Shown here: positions 1 to 8,502 of the stretch, one piece after another
Layout: every line of letters starts with the position of its first letter
Numbering within the stretch: position 1 is the first letter of the stretch
Assembly: GCA_023511875.1 (NCBI GenBank)
Contig: JAIMAQ010000003.1
Span: 1 to 64,000, forward strand
From: Thermoflavifilum sp.
Lineage (GTDB): Bacteria > Bacteroidota > Bacteroidia > Chitinophagales > Chitinophagaceae
DNA length: 64,000 bases
Direction: 5' to 3'
Position numbers and translations under genes: made by a program
Notes under the pieces: generated by a model
Database searches by the model: none
Told to the model about the DNA's origin: nothing
What the model saw: only the letters and a program-made list of their open reading frames with translations

Positions 1-522
1 AAAGAAAGAAGCAAAGAAAGTTCAAGACTGCCAGAAAAATGGCTAAAATGGGCTCCATTTCGCTACGGAAAATGAAAAACTCTTATGAACTTGTGTAATG
101 CTGAATCATCTTTTTAATACTTCAACTCTTATCTATATCTCACCTCATTTTCCGCTTCACGCTCATGTTCGCCCATTTCTTCACGCCATTTTTCTGAAGG
201 TCGTTTCGCGAGGCTCCATGGTCATTGAGTAGTGAAACGTATCGAAGTGAGCGGGGAGCGGGCTCAGCACTATCTCAAAATAATTTTGACAAGCGAAATA
301 AAATGTAATCTTCTTTCTTTGTCTTGAAACAAAGAAAGAAGCAAAGAAAATTCAAGACTGTCAGAAAAAAACGCCATTTTTCTGAAGGTCGATGAGGTGA
401 ATCTTTATTTCAAATAAACAAATGCGCCCGCAATAAGCATTTACCCGGAAGAGTCCATTCAATCTATGGTCAATTCCATGAGATGGGCAAACTTTTATAG
501 CTTTGTAGAAATTGTTGTGCCG
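1..522. repeat. Non-coding region with composite repeats and hairpins
   Basis: No convincing gene lies here. Bases 1-39 and 331-369 are direct copies with 37 of 39 identities; bases 183-203 and 371-391 are identical 21-mers. Bases 311-322 and 329-340 form a perfect 12-bp hairpin with a 6-nt loop, and the loop segment 321-328 is also perfectly complementary to 351-358. Bases 361-369 pair with 377-385. A longer imperfect inverted repeat joins 32-43 to 185-196, 46-53 to 171-178 and 66-75 to 145-154. The first copy starts at the window edge, so the element probably continues upstream. It resembles dispersed intergenic repeats of Bacteroidetes; that class assignment is from memory. Confidence 0.75.
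498..505 (+). promoter_or_regulatory. Candidate -7 promoter box for DUF2905/CDF operon
   Basis: TAGCTTTG matches the Bacteroidetes -7 consensus TAnnTTTG and ends 17 nt before the ATG at 523. No clear -33 TTTG is seen. It argues against a start further upstream at 466. Confidence 0.45.
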
Positions 523-756
523 ATGAAAGAAATGGGTAAATGGCTGATTTTAAGTGGAGTACTATTGCTCGTAGTGGGGGTGATCGTATACCTGATAGGT
601 CAGTTTGGTCAACGCTTTCCCTGGTTGGGGCGTTTGCCAGGAGATATTCGTATCCAAAGGCCGAACTTTGTATTTTATGCGCCCATCACCACCATGCTTC
701 TGCTAAGCGTATTGCTGAGTGCGCTTCTTTGGATCATTCAACGATTTCTGAAATAA
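523..756 (+). CDS. DUF2905 family small membrane protein
   Basis: This 77-residue protein has two predicted membrane segments separated by the family signature around GRLPGDI, followed by a second hydrophobic stretch, matching DUF2905. Its function is unknown. The frame is open back to an ATG at 466, but I chose the ATG at 523 because it follows a TAnnTTTG box closely and gives the usual family length; an ATG at 532 is also possible. The stop TAA overlaps the ATG of the following cation-efflux gene (TAATG), so the two are very probably translated as a coupled pair. Confidence 0.8.
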   Translation: MKEMGKWLILSGVLLLVVGVIVYLIGQFGQRFPWLGRLPGDIRIQRPNFVFYAPITTMLLLSVLLSALLWIIQRFLK

Positions 757-1784
757 TGGCCCAGCTTGCTACTGAGAAGCGAATCATGCTCTTGTCGTTG
801 GGCATCAGTATTTGCCTCACGATGTTAAAAACTTGGGCATATCTGCAAACCCACTCTGTAGCCATTCTTTCAGATGCATTAGAATCTATCATCAATATTG
901 TTACAGCCGCATTGGCTATGTATAGTGTACACTTATCGGCACTGCCACGCGACATTAATCATCCATATGGACATGGCAAGGTTGAATTTTTTTCGGTCGG
1001 TGTTGAAGGTGCCATGATTTTTATTGCGGGCATCTTGATTGCAGTAAAAGCTATACACTATTTTTTTCAACCATACGCCTTGCAAAAACTTTCTCAAGGG
1101 CTCCTGCTGGTGGGTATTACAGCCGTTGTAAACTTATTTTTAGGATGGTTTTTAATACATCAAGGTAAAAAATTACCTTCTCTCACTATACAAGGCAATG
1201 GACAGCATATTCTCACCGACGCCTATTCTACAGGCGGATTACTTATTGCTTTATTTGCTATTCAATGGAGTGGATGGACGTGGATTGATCCTATTGCTTC
1301 TCTGGGTATAGGCGCTTGGGTAGTTCGGAAAGGCTATAAACTAGTGCGCAGATCGATATCTGGACTGATGGATGAAGCTAATCCAGAATTAATTGATCGA
1401 GTGGTGGAAATACTGGCCACTCATCGGCATACCGATTGGATAGATATCCATAATTTTCGCATTCAACAATATGGCAATAATTTCCATATCGATTGCCATC
1501 TTACGCTGCCTTATTATTATTCGCTGGAACAAGTACATCGGGAAAATGAAGCCCTTACCCAAATACTCAAAACACATATTCGCACCGGAGAAATTGAATG
1601 TTTTATTCATGTAGATCCTTGTCAATCGTATTGCTGCGTATACTGCCAGATATTTACCTGCCCCGTACGCAAGCATCCATTTCAACAAAAACTTCCCTGG
1701 ACAAAATCTTATTTACTTTTGCCTCATCATCCGCTGGCAAAAGACTTATTTGCCGAACAGCCCTCTACCAAAGGTATTTCTTAG
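756..1784 (+). CDS. Cation diffusion facilitator family transporter
   Basis: This is a CDF-type inner-membrane metal-cation/proton antiporter. The protein of 342 residues has about six membrane helices, with the metal-site signature DALES near the second helix and HPYGHGKVEF in the following loop, then a cytoplasmic ferredoxin-like domain with the IDIHNFRIQQYGN and HIDCHLTLP strands. After HVDPC the tail has five more cysteines and several histidines, possibly a metal-sensing tail. The ATG used overlaps the DUF2905 stop codon; the frame is open upstream to 540, but that stretch is out-of-frame DUF2905 coding sequence. The metal (Zn, Fe, Mn or Co) cannot be told from the sequence. Confidence 0.88.
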   Translation: MAQLATEKRIMLLSLGISICLTMLKTWAYLQTHSVAILSDALESIINIVTAALAMYSVHLSALPRDINHPYGHGKVEFFSVGVEGAMIFIAGILIAVKAIHYFFQPYALQKLSQGLLLVGITAVVNLFLGWFLIHQGKKLPSLTIQGNGQHILTDAYSTGGLLIALFAIQWSGWTWIDPIASLGIGAWVVRKGYKLVRRSISGLMDEANPELIDRVVEILATHRHTDWIDIHNFRIQQYGNNFHIDCHLTLPYYYSLEQVHRENEALTQILKTHIRTGEIECFIHVDPCQSYCCVYCQIFTCPVRKHPFQQKLPWTKSYLLLPHHPLAKDLFAEQPSTKGIS

Positions 1785-1819
1785 GGTGGTTTTTTAGCAG
1801 AGATCAGAAAATTCAATAT

Positions 1820-3040
1820 TTATCCGCCTTCATCCACTTCGCCTTCAATATCATTTTCGTGAAGGATTTTCATAATGGGCTGAACATGATATACTACAGG
1901 ATCATAACGATTCGACAAGATAATGAGTGTGGTCGTATCTTGAATAAATCTATAAAAAACACTGTTATTACCGTGCCACCAGCCATTGTGGTAAATAATC
2001 TGCTGCCCATCGGGATATACCAACATCCGCCAGCCTAATCCATAATTATGAATACTAGGGCGTTCATTGCTATAGGGGGTATAGGCCAGGCGCAATATAC
2101 TATCTGGAAATAATTTTCCAGAATACAAGGCTTGATCCCATTTCAATAGATCTTCTACCGTACTGAACACATTCTTATCGCCCACTACACCATCGAAAGG
2201 CACCGTTCTTACTTTTCTTCCCCGAGCATCGTAACTAATGCTTTGATTGGCTGGCGCAGGCTCGCGTGGAGTATACACGTAAGTATCGTGCATGCCCAGA
2301 GGTTCAAAGAAAATGCGTTTGAGGAATTCACCATAAGGTTCATGGGTAATGTCTTCAACAATGGCTGCCAATACGCAATAATTCGTGTTGCTATAATTAA
2401 AATGGGTGTCGGGCTTATATATGGGCCTGGGATGATATTGACACAAGATACGCACAACATCCTGATTGGTCATTAGGCGTGACGGATTTTTCCAATAAGG
2501 CTGGCAACAATATAAATAATTGGGCAGGCCACTCCGGTGATTGAGCAAAAGCTTGATGGTGACCCCTTTGTAAGGGAAATTGGGAAAATATTTTTGAACT
2601 GGATCGTTTAAATCGAGTTTACCACGTTGATAAAGCCAAAGCACAGCCATAGCTAAAAATGGCTTAGACGTGGAAGCTAGTTGAAAGGTGGTATGCTCAT
2701 CAATGGGGATGCGCTTGGCCAAATCAGCATATCCTTGATATTTTTCATAAATCACCACACCCTTTCGCGCAACCAAGATGGCTCCATTAAAACGCTTGCC
2801 TAAATGATGTTGGAAAAATTCATCTAGTGCTTCCTGCATGCGCAGGGTTGTTGGGCTATTTAAAATAGAAAACCGTACAGCATTTACGGAATCGGCAGTG
2901 CGCGCATTGGCCAACCGATCGCGGATGGCAGCCCCAGATGATTCACGCGAATCTGCCGATTGACAACGACTCAACAAAAGCAATACGCAGAGTAAACCAA
3001 GCGACTTCATCACCAATAAGACTGGATTTAACTTTTTCAT
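1820..3040 (-). CDS. Serine hydrolase, beta-lactamase class C/PBP-like
   Basis: The protein belongs to the class C beta-lactamase/penicillin-binding fold family (PF00144). The SxxK motif STSK sits at about residues 123-126, with a YSN motif further on as the second catalytic element. The N-terminus is a hydrophobic signal with a likely lipidated cysteine (LLSRC, residue 26), so it should be membrane-anchored and periplasmic or surface-exposed. Substrates may be esters, D-amino-acid peptides or peptidoglycan fragments; resistance activity is not implied. I chose ATG 3040; the frame is open to 3085 through a TTG lying upstream of the candidate promoter box. An ATG at 3010 is a second option. 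It runs divergently from serA. Confidence 0.85.
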   Translation of the reverse strand: MKKLNPVLLVMKSLGLLCVLLLLSRCQSADSRESSGAAIRDRLANARTADSVNAVRFSILNSPTTLRMQEALDEFFQHHLGKRFNGAILVARKGVVIYEKYQGYADLAKRIPIDEHTTFQLASTSKPFLAMAVLWLYQRGKLDLNDPVQKYFPNFPYKGVTIKLLLNHRSGLPNYLYCCQPYWKNPSRLMTNQDVVRILCQYHPRPIYKPDTHFNYSNTNYCVLAAIVEDITHEPYGEFLKRIFFEPLGMHDTYVYTPREPAPANQSISYDARGRKVRTVPFDGVVGDKNVFSTVEDLLKWDQALYSGKLFPDSILRLAYTPYSNERPSIHNYGLGWRMLVYPDGQQIIYHNGWWHGNNSVFYRFIQDTTTLIILSNRYDPVVYHVQPIMKILHENDIEGEVDEGG

Positions 3041-3069
3041 GTTAAACACTAAAAAAACAGCATATGATG

Positions 3070-3077
3070 CAAATGTA
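3070..3077 (-). promoter_or_regulatory. Candidate -7 box for the serine hydrolase gene
   Basis: On the minus strand this reads TACATTTG, a match to TAnnTTTG, 29 nt upstream of the ATG at 3040. It places the start downstream of 3070. Confidence 0.45.
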
Positions 3078-3120
3078 AGAATCAATGATTAAACAACGCC
3101 ATATAAAAGCTCTTAGTATG

Positions 3121-3128
3121 TATATTTG
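3121..3128 (+). promoter_or_regulatory. Candidate -7 box for serA
   Basis: TATATTTG matches TAnnTTTG, 38 nt before the serA ATG. It lies 43 bp from the oppositely directed box of the serine hydrolase gene, making this a compact divergent promoter region. Confidence 0.45.
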
Positions 3129-3166
3129 CCGAAAAAATTATTTTATCTCGGTTATACTACACAACA

Positions 3167-4399
3167 ATGGATCAGAAAACTAGCTTCCCTAGAGAAAAAA
3201 TCCGTATTCTGCTTTTAGAAAACATCAGCGATGCTGCCGTACAAACTTTTCACGCAGCAGGATATACCCAGGTGGAAAAACTTTCCCGTGCGCTTAGTGA
3301 AGAGGAACTCATCAAGGCAATCAAAGATGTTCACCTACTAGGCATCCGTTCAAAAACACATATCACCGAAAACGTACTCGAAGCAGCCCCACATTTGCAT
3401 GCTATCGGTTGCTTTTGCATAGGTACCAATCAGGTTAACTTAAAAGCGGCTACCGAACGAGGAGTGGCTGTTTTTAATGCTCCTTATTCCAATACCCGCT
3501 CGGTGGCTGAGCTCATCATTGCCCTATCGATCATGCTTATCCGAAAAATTCCCGATAAAAATAAAGCTGCGCATGAAGGCATCTGGTTGAAAGATGCGAA
3601 AGGTAGCTACGAACTGCGTGGCAAAACGATGGGCATCATCGGCTACGGCAATATTGGCACACAGGTAAGTGTGTTGGCCGAAGCTATGGGAATGAAAGTA
3701 ATCTTTTATGATGTGGTCACTAAATTGCCCATCGGTAATGCAGTGCCTGTGAAAAGCTTAAAAGAATTGGTTTCGCATGCCGATATCATTACCCTGCATG
3801 TTCCCGCAACACCTGCCACTAAAAACATGATCAACCGTAATCTACTTAAACATTTCAAAAAAGGAGCCATCTTGCTTAACTATGCTCGAGGCGATGTGAT
3901 GGATCTACAAGCCGTAAGAGAAGCGCTTGAAAATGGCACACTTTCCGGAGCAGCCGTAGATGTGTTTCCCGAAGAACCAGAAAAAAATGGAGATCGTTTT
4001 ACCACGCCCTTACAAGGCATGTCTAACGTGATCCTCACACCACATATTGGCGGTTCTACTGAAGAAGCGCAATGGAATATCGGAGAAGATGTGAGTAATA
4101 AATTATTGCAATATTTAGAAACGGGCACCAGTATAGGCTCACACACGGTGCCACCCATGCACGTACCTATTCTCTCCGGCGCTCATCGCATCTTACATAT
4201 TCACAAAAATGTACCTGGCGTGCTTTCAGAAATTAATGCATTACTGTCGAACCACTCTATTAACGTATTGGGGCAATATCTCAAAACCAATGAACAAATA
4301 GGTTATGTGGTGCTCGATGTAGACACGCGTTTATCGAAAGAAGCCTTTAACCTATTGAAAAAAGTGAAGCACACCATTAAAACCCGTATGCTTTACTGA
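3167..4399 (+). CDS. serA: D-3-phosphoglycerate dehydrogenase
   Basis: SerA catalyses the first step of serine synthesis, NAD-dependent oxidation of 3-phosphoglycerate to 3-phosphohydroxypyruvate. The 410 residues show the D-isomer-specific 2-hydroxyacid dehydrogenase fold: NAD-binding GYGNIG at 159-164, catalytic Arg241 in NYARGD, Glu270 in FPEEPE and His293 in HIGGST. A C-terminal ACT domain (about 340-410) is the usual site of serine feedback control, and the length matches the E. coli-type enzyme. It has its own candidate promoter and no serB or serC next to it in this window. Confidence 0.95.
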   Translation: MDQKTSFPREKIRILLLENISDAAVQTFHAAGYTQVEKLSRALSEEELIKAIKDVHLLGIRSKTHITENVLEAAPHLHAIGCFCIGTNQVNLKAATERGVAVFNAPYSNTRSVAELIIALSIMLIRKIPDKNKAAHEGIWLKDAKGSYELRGKTMGIIGYGNIGTQVSVLAEAMGMKVIFYDVVTKLPIGNAVPVKSLKELVSHADIITLHVPATPATKNMINRNLLKHFKKGAILLNYARGDVMDLQAVREALENGTLSGAAVDVFPEEPEKNGDRFTTPLQGMSNVILTPHIGGSTEEAQWNIGEDVSNKLLQYLETGTSIGSHTVPPMHVPILSGAHRILHIHKNVPGVLSEINALLSNHSINVLGQYLKTNEQIGYVVLDVDTRLSKEAFNLLKKVKHTIKTRMLY

Positions 4400-4486
4400 A
4401 AGAAAAACCATTTGCACTTGCTGGTTTTGTGCTAACTTACCGATTCATTTGCACCATCTCGATTTCAATATGCAAACCTGCTACCC

Positions 4487-5563
4487 ATGAAAGCTACAAC
4501 ATCATCCAATTCTCTGTGGATTCCTCTATATTTACCTGGTTGGGGAAATGCACAATCGTGCTGTATTTTGGCGGCCGATGTGGGGGGCACAAAAACCAAT
4601 CTTGCCCTTTATGAAATCAGGGGCGATCATCCCGCCTGTTTGGTAGAAGCCAGCTATCCCTCAAAAGACTATGATAGTTTTTCACTGATTGTAAAAGATT
4701 TTCTGGAAAATAAAACCAACAAAAAGCCCTTGCGGCTATGCGCTGGAGTAGCAGGGCCTGTGATCGACGGAAGAGTAGAAGTTACCAATTTACCCTGGAA
4801 AATGGATCAGCGTCTGGTGAGCAAAGTAGTAGGCATAGACGATGTTATCTTTATTAACGACTTACAAGCTACGGCTTATGGATTGGCCGCATTAAATGCG
4901 CAGGAGGTATATACGATACGTTCGGCCGACGAACTCATCCCCGGCAATATCGCGGTAATTGCACCAGGTACAGGTTTGGGTGAAGCCGGCTTATATTTCG
5001 ATGGCAAGTACTATCGCCCGTTCGCTACAGAGGGAGGCCATTGTGATTTTGCACCCCGACATGAAATCGATATTGCCTTATTGCAATACCTGCAGAAACG
5101 CGTAGAAGTAGTGAGCTGGGAGCATGTGGTATCGGGCATGGGCATTCTCCATATTTATCATTTTTTACGTGATACCCATCAAATGGAAGAGCCCGTGGCC
5201 TTGCAACGACAATTAGAACAAGCATCTGATAAAGCTGCACTGATCAGCGAATCGGCTATCCGTAATGAATTTGCTATCTGCCGGGAAACGATGCGTCTTT
5301 TTGTTCGCTATCTGGCTCACGAAGCCGCTAATCTGGTGTTGAAGCTTAAAGCTACTGGCGGACTTTACCTGGGTGGTGGCATACCTCCCAAAATCATTGA
5401 CCTGCTCATCGAAGAAAGATTTTATACCCATTATTTGCATTGCGATCGCATGCAAGAATTAGTGGAAAAAGTGCCTATCTATGTGGTGCTCAACGATAAA
5501 ACCGCTTTGCTCGGTGCCGCTTATTATGCTGCCTATGGCCCTCATGGGAAAGCAAAAGCCTAA
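4487..5563 (+). CDS. glk: Glucokinase (Glk family)
   Basis: The enzyme phosphorylates glucose with ATP in the cytoplasm. The phosphate-binding signature LAADVGGTKTNLAL is at about residues 28-41, followed by GVAGPV and the catalytic-region FINDLQATAYG, then APGTGLGEA and the EGGHCDFAP metal/sugar-binding region typical of the Glk (PF02685) rather than the ROK type. The 27 residues before the signature look long, but Bacteroidetes relatives carry similar extensions, so I keep the ATG at 4487; an in-frame TTG at 4568 is a less likely alternative. It converges with the hydroxyacyl-CoA dehydrogenase gene with only 9 nt between the stops. Confidence 0.9.
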   Translation: MKATTSSNSLWIPLYLPGWGNAQSCCILAADVGGTKTNLALYEIRGDHPACLVEASYPSKDYDSFSLIVKDFLENKTNKKPLRLCAGVAGPVIDGRVEVTNLPWKMDQRLVSKVVGIDDVIFINDLQATAYGLAALNAQEVYTIRSADELIPGNIAVIAPGTGLGEAGLYFDGKYYRPFATEGGHCDFAPRHEIDIALLQYLQKRVEVVSWEHVVSGMGILHIYHFLRDTHQMEEPVALQRQLEQASDKAALISESAIRNEFAICRETMRLFVRYLAHEAANLVLKLKATGGLYLGGGIPPKIIDLLIEERFYTHYLHCDRMQELVEKVPIYVVLNDKTALLGAAYYAAYGPHGKAKA

Positions 5564-5572
5564 TGGGTAAAA

Positions 5573-6475
5573 TTAAAACGTTCGGTGGGTGTGAAATATG
5601 GGATTCACTTCTTTTTCTTTAGGACCATTCTTATATCGATAAAAGCCTTCTCCCGTTTTTACGCCCAAGCATCCTGCTTGAACCATTTTCACTAAAAGTG
5701 GACAGGGTGCATATTTAGGCTCACCCAATCCCTCTTGCAAAACCTGTAAGATAGATAAGCATACATCGAGCCCAATGAAATCGGCCAGCTGCAAGGGCCC
5801 CATCGGATGCCCCATACCCAACTTCATAATGGTATCGATTTCTTCCACACCAGCCACGCCTTGTTGCAAAGTATATATAGCTTCATTGATCATGGGCATT
5901 AAAATACGGTTGGAAATAAACCCTGGATAATCATTGACCACACAAGGCGTTTTACCTAATTGCCGACTCAGCTCAACAATGGTTGTCGTAACATGCGCCT
6001 CGGTATGAAATCCATTGATGATTTCCACCAACTGCATAACGGGGACAGGATTCATGAAATGCATGCCAATGACTTGCTGAGGCCTGCGTGTAGATGCAGC
6101 TAACCGGGTAATAGAAATAGAAGAGGTATTGGAAGCTAAAATAGCATTGGCCGAAGCTAGCTTGTCGATCTGTTGAAAGAGTTGTTGTTTGATCTCAAAT
6201 TTTTCTGTAGCGGCTTCAATCACCAAATCGGCCTGAGCAATACCTGTAGCAAGCTGCGTGACGGGATGAATCCTGTGCATCATGGCCTGCATCTGCTCTT
6301 CTGTGAGGATTTGCTTATTGACCTGCCTGATTGCATTTTGCCGAATGGTAGATAGGGCCTTTTCTAAGATTTCTTCACTCACATCGATCAGCCACACCTC
6401 AAACCCATGCTGGGCAAAAACATGTGCTATGCCGTTTCCCATAGTTCCAGCACCAACGACAGCAATATTTTTCAT
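5573..6475 (-). CDS. hbd: 3-hydroxybutyryl-CoA dehydrogenase
   Basis: This cytoplasmic NAD-dependent enzyme oxidises 3-hydroxyacyl-CoA or reduces acetoacetyl-CoA. The 300 residues begin with the Rossmann motif VVGAGTMGNGIA, then have the conserved substrate-site stretch GMHFMNPVP and the C-terminal domain with YPGFISNRILMP and GVKTGEGFYRY. This is the stand-alone dehydrogenase length, without a hydratase domain. The ATG at 6475 directly precedes the Rossmann fold; the frame is open to 6526, but that region holds the promoter and a palindrome. It could act in beta-oxidation, amino-acid breakdown (with the glutaryl-CoA dehydrogenase-like gene at 9499) or polyhydroxybutyrate metabolism. Confidence 0.9.
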   Translation of the reverse strand: MKNIAVVGAGTMGNGIAHVFAQHGFEVWLIDVSEEILEKALSTIRQNAIRQVNKQILTEEQMQAMMHRIHPVTQLATGIAQADLVIEAATEKFEIKQQLFQQIDKLASANAILASNTSSISITRLAASTRRPQQVIGMHFMNPVPVMQLVEIINGFHTEAHVTTTIVELSRQLGKTPCVVNDYPGFISNRILMPMINEAIYTLQQGVAGVEEIDTIMKLGMGHPMGPLQLADFIGLDVCLSILQVLQEGLGEPKYAPCPLLVKMVQAGCLGVKTGEGFYRYKNGPKEKEVNPIFHTHRTF

Positions 6476-6495
6476 AAGCAGCTCATTTTGAAATA

Positions 6496-6532
6496 GGTCA
6501 ACAATATTAAGTTGACCATTGCACAATTCAAA
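6496..6532 (-). promoter_or_regulatory. hbd promoter with overlapping palindromic operator
   Basis: On the minus strand a -33 TTTG (6529-6532) is followed after 19 nt by a -7-like TAATATTG (6502-6509; one mismatch to TAnnTTTG). A perfect 7-bp inverted repeat, GGTCAAC at 6496-6502 and GTTGACC at 6511-6517 with an 8-nt spacer, covers the -7 box. The ATG lies 26 nt downstream. The geometry suggests a repressor site controlling hbd; the regulator is not identified in the window. Confidence 0.55.
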
Positions 6533-6569
6533 ATCGAGAAAACGATTTTAGAAAAAGATATTCCGTTGA

Positions 6570-7208
6570 TTAGTCTTTTCGCTTAAAATCCCCATTTTTC
6601 CATGCCTGAATAAACTGCGCCCAGGCCAGAGGATTAAAGATGTTTTGTGGAGGGAGCTGACCAGCATAAGAAATACGCTGGGCTTGCTGATTGAGAAATA
6701 GTTGAGTAGCTTCTGTGGCATCGGGAGGAAGCGTAAGTGCAAGGATGCGTAACTTAGCCGCTTCTGTATTTTTTCTGGCAATTTCATATTTATCGTCTGG
6801 GAATTTGTAATTCACAAATTCGCGAGCAAACTCTTGCGGGCTGGGGTAGGGGCGAATAATGGTTTCTGGTAGATAAATGGTGTCGGCCACCATAAGCTGA
6901 ATCATCGAAAAATGATTGCCCTTCAAATCTAATGGGATGCGCACATCTTTGGGGCGAAAGCCAACGGCACTAAAATGTATAGTATCGCCTCGATAAGCCA
7001 CAATATCAAATACCCCTTGATCATTCGACAAAGTTCCACGATCTTGCCCTTTTACGGTAATCGAGACGCCTGGAATAGCCTGTAGGCTATCGGCTGTAAG
7101 CACCACTCCAGAAAATTCAACAACTGTGTCATGCACCTGGCGATGCTGAGCAAAAGAAACCCCATGGATGAATACAACCAGACTAACTAGCCATAGTAGC
7201 TTTTTCAC
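6570..7208 (-). CDS. Carboxypeptidase-like regulatory domain protein
   Basis: A 212-residue exported protein. It starts with a GTG and a clear signal peptide (MKKLLWLVSLVVFIHGVSFAQ-type, about 20 residues). Residues 30-110 form one carboxypeptidase-regulatory-like beta-sandwich: GVVLTADSLQAIPGVSITVKG, then GTLSNDQGVFDIV and the VGFRPKDVRI strand. This domain type is known from TonB-dependent receptors and other Bacteroidetes surface proteins, but here no barrel follows. The remaining 100 residues are not recognised. It is likely periplasmic or outer-membrane associated, of unknown role. It follows its own TATATTTG box and is transcribed toward hbd. Confidence 0.7.
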   Translation of the reverse strand: MKKLLWLVSLVVFIHGVSFAQHRQVHDTVVEFSGVVLTADSLQAIPGVSITVKGQDRGTLSNDQGVFDIVAYRGDTIHFSAVGFRPKDVRIPLDLKGNHFSMIQLMVADTIYLPETIIRPYPSPQEFAREFVNYKFPDDKYEIARKNTEAAKLRILALTLPPDATEATQLFLNQQAQRISYAGQLPPQNIFNPLAWAQFIQAWKNGDFKRKD

Positions 7209-7251
7209 GTGATTTGTTTTACATCGTCAAAGGTTCCGATCATTTTATTGT

Positions 7252-7259
7252 CAAATATA
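7252..7259 (-). promoter_or_regulatory. Candidate -7 box for the carboxypeptidase-regulatory-domain gene
   Basis: Minus-strand TATATTTG matches TAnnTTTG, 43 nt upstream of the GTG start at 7208. Confidence 0.4.
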
Positions 7260-7396
7260 AGAAAATATTCATTAGTAGGCTGTTTTCTCCGCATCACTAA
7301 GCGTATAGTTGTAGCTTAAATTGTTGACTTATTATCATTTTCTATAGCTTTTGCATAGTAAACCTATCAAAACATGCGATTCCTACTGGGATATCC

Positions 7397-7404
7397 TAAC
7401 TTTG
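7397..7404 (+). promoter_or_regulatory. Candidate -7 box for mrp
   Basis: TAACTTTG matches TAnnTTTG, 21 nt before the mrp ATG at 7426. Confidence 0.45.
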
Positions 7405-7425
7405 TCATAACGAAAAGCCGTATAG

Positions 7426-8502
7426 ATGATTACCGAACAACAAGTATTGGCTGCACTTAGCCAAGTGCAAGATCCAGATCTGGGCCGAGATCTGGTAAGT
7501 CTCAACATGATACGCGATTTGCAGATTGAAGGCAAAAAGATTCGTTTCAAGATCGTGCTTACCACACCCGCATGCCCTGTTAAAGACGCTATGCAAAGGG
7601 CTTGTATCAATGCTATTCATATGATGATAGATCCAGAAGCCGAAGTAGATGTACAAATGGAATCGCGTACCACTTCAGGCAGGCAAGATACGAAAGTAGT
7701 GCTGCCCGATGTGCAAAATATTATTGCCGTGGCATCGGGTAAAGGAGGAGTGGGGAAGTCGACCATCTCCACGAATCTAGCCTTAGCCATTGCACAACGC
7801 GGGGCTAAGGTGGGGTTGCTTGATGCCGATATTTATGGGCCTAGTATTCCCATTATGTTGGGCATCAAAGGTGAACGACCTCGCATGGCTCAAATGAATG
7901 GACGGCCAATGATTTTGCCTTTGCTTCGCTTGGGTATCGAGGTTATGTCGATCGGATTGCTGGTCGATGAAAAACAAGCCGTCATCTGGCGCGGGCCTAT
8001 GGCTAGCAGCGCTGTAAGACAATTTATCACCGATATCTATTGGGGTGCGCTGGATTATCTGATTATCGACTTACCTCCTGGTACGGGCGACATCCATCTA
8101 ACCTTAGTACAACAAGTTCCCCTTACTGGAGCAATTGTAGTGACCACCCCACAAGATGTAGCGCTTGCCGACGCCCGTAAAGCCTTGGGCATGTTTAATA
8201 CCCCACAAATCAAAGTACCAGTGGTGGGCATCGTAGAAAACATGGCTTATTTTACTCCACCAGATCTGCCCGAGCGCAAATATTTCCTCTTTGGCAAAGA
8301 AGGTGGGAAGAAATTGGCTGAAGAATTCCAAGTGCCTTTCCTAGGGCAAATTCCGATTGTTGAAAATATTCGCGAAGGAGGAGATATTGGTGTTCCAGCT
8401 ATGGTTTCCGACGACGAGCTCTCCCGTAAAGCCTTTGAAGTATTTGCAGATCAAACCATTCGCAGTATTGCCAAACTAAATGCTCATTTACAGCCTGCAT
8501 AA
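7426..8502 (+). CDS. mrp: Mrp/ApbC family iron-sulfur carrier ATPase
   Basis: Proteins of this family bind and transfer Fe-S clusters and use a deviant P-loop ATPase. Residues 1-80 are a MIP18/DUF59 domain (with TPACPVKDAM), followed by the ParA-like nucleotide site GKGGVGKS at 105-112, then DADIYGPSIP and DLPPGTGD. The CxxC pair that many Mrp/ApbC proteins carry near VENM is absent: here it reads VENMAYFTPPDLPERKYF. The length of 358 residues is normal for the family. It stands alone with its own promoter box and is followed by an AT-rich 88-nt spacer. Confidence 0.9.
   Translation: MITEQQVLAALSQVQDPDLGRDLVSLNMIRDLQIEGKKIRFKIVLTTPACPVKDAMQRACINAIHMMIDPEAEVDVQMESRTTSGRQDTKVVLPDVQNIIAVASGKGGVGKSTISTNLALAIAQRGAKVGLLDADIYGPSIPIMLGIKGERPRMAQMNGRPMILPLLRLGIEVMSIGLLVDEKQAVIWRGPMASSAVRQFITDIYWGALDYLIIDLPPGTGDIHLTLVQQVPLTGAIVVTTPQDVALADARKALGMFNTPQIKVPVVGIVENMAYFTPPDLPERKYFLFGKEGGKKLAEEFQVPFLGQIPIVENIREGGDIGVPAMVSDDELSRKAFEVFADQTIRSIAKLNAHLQPA

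Noticed and set aside
1598-2038. 146-codon frame bridging the CDF and serine hydrolase 3' ends
   Set aside because: Composed of out-of-frame and antisense parts of two clear genes.
6496-6517. hbd palindrome as a transcription terminator
   Set aside because: It has no T-run and sits upstream of the gene over a promoter box; an operator fits better.
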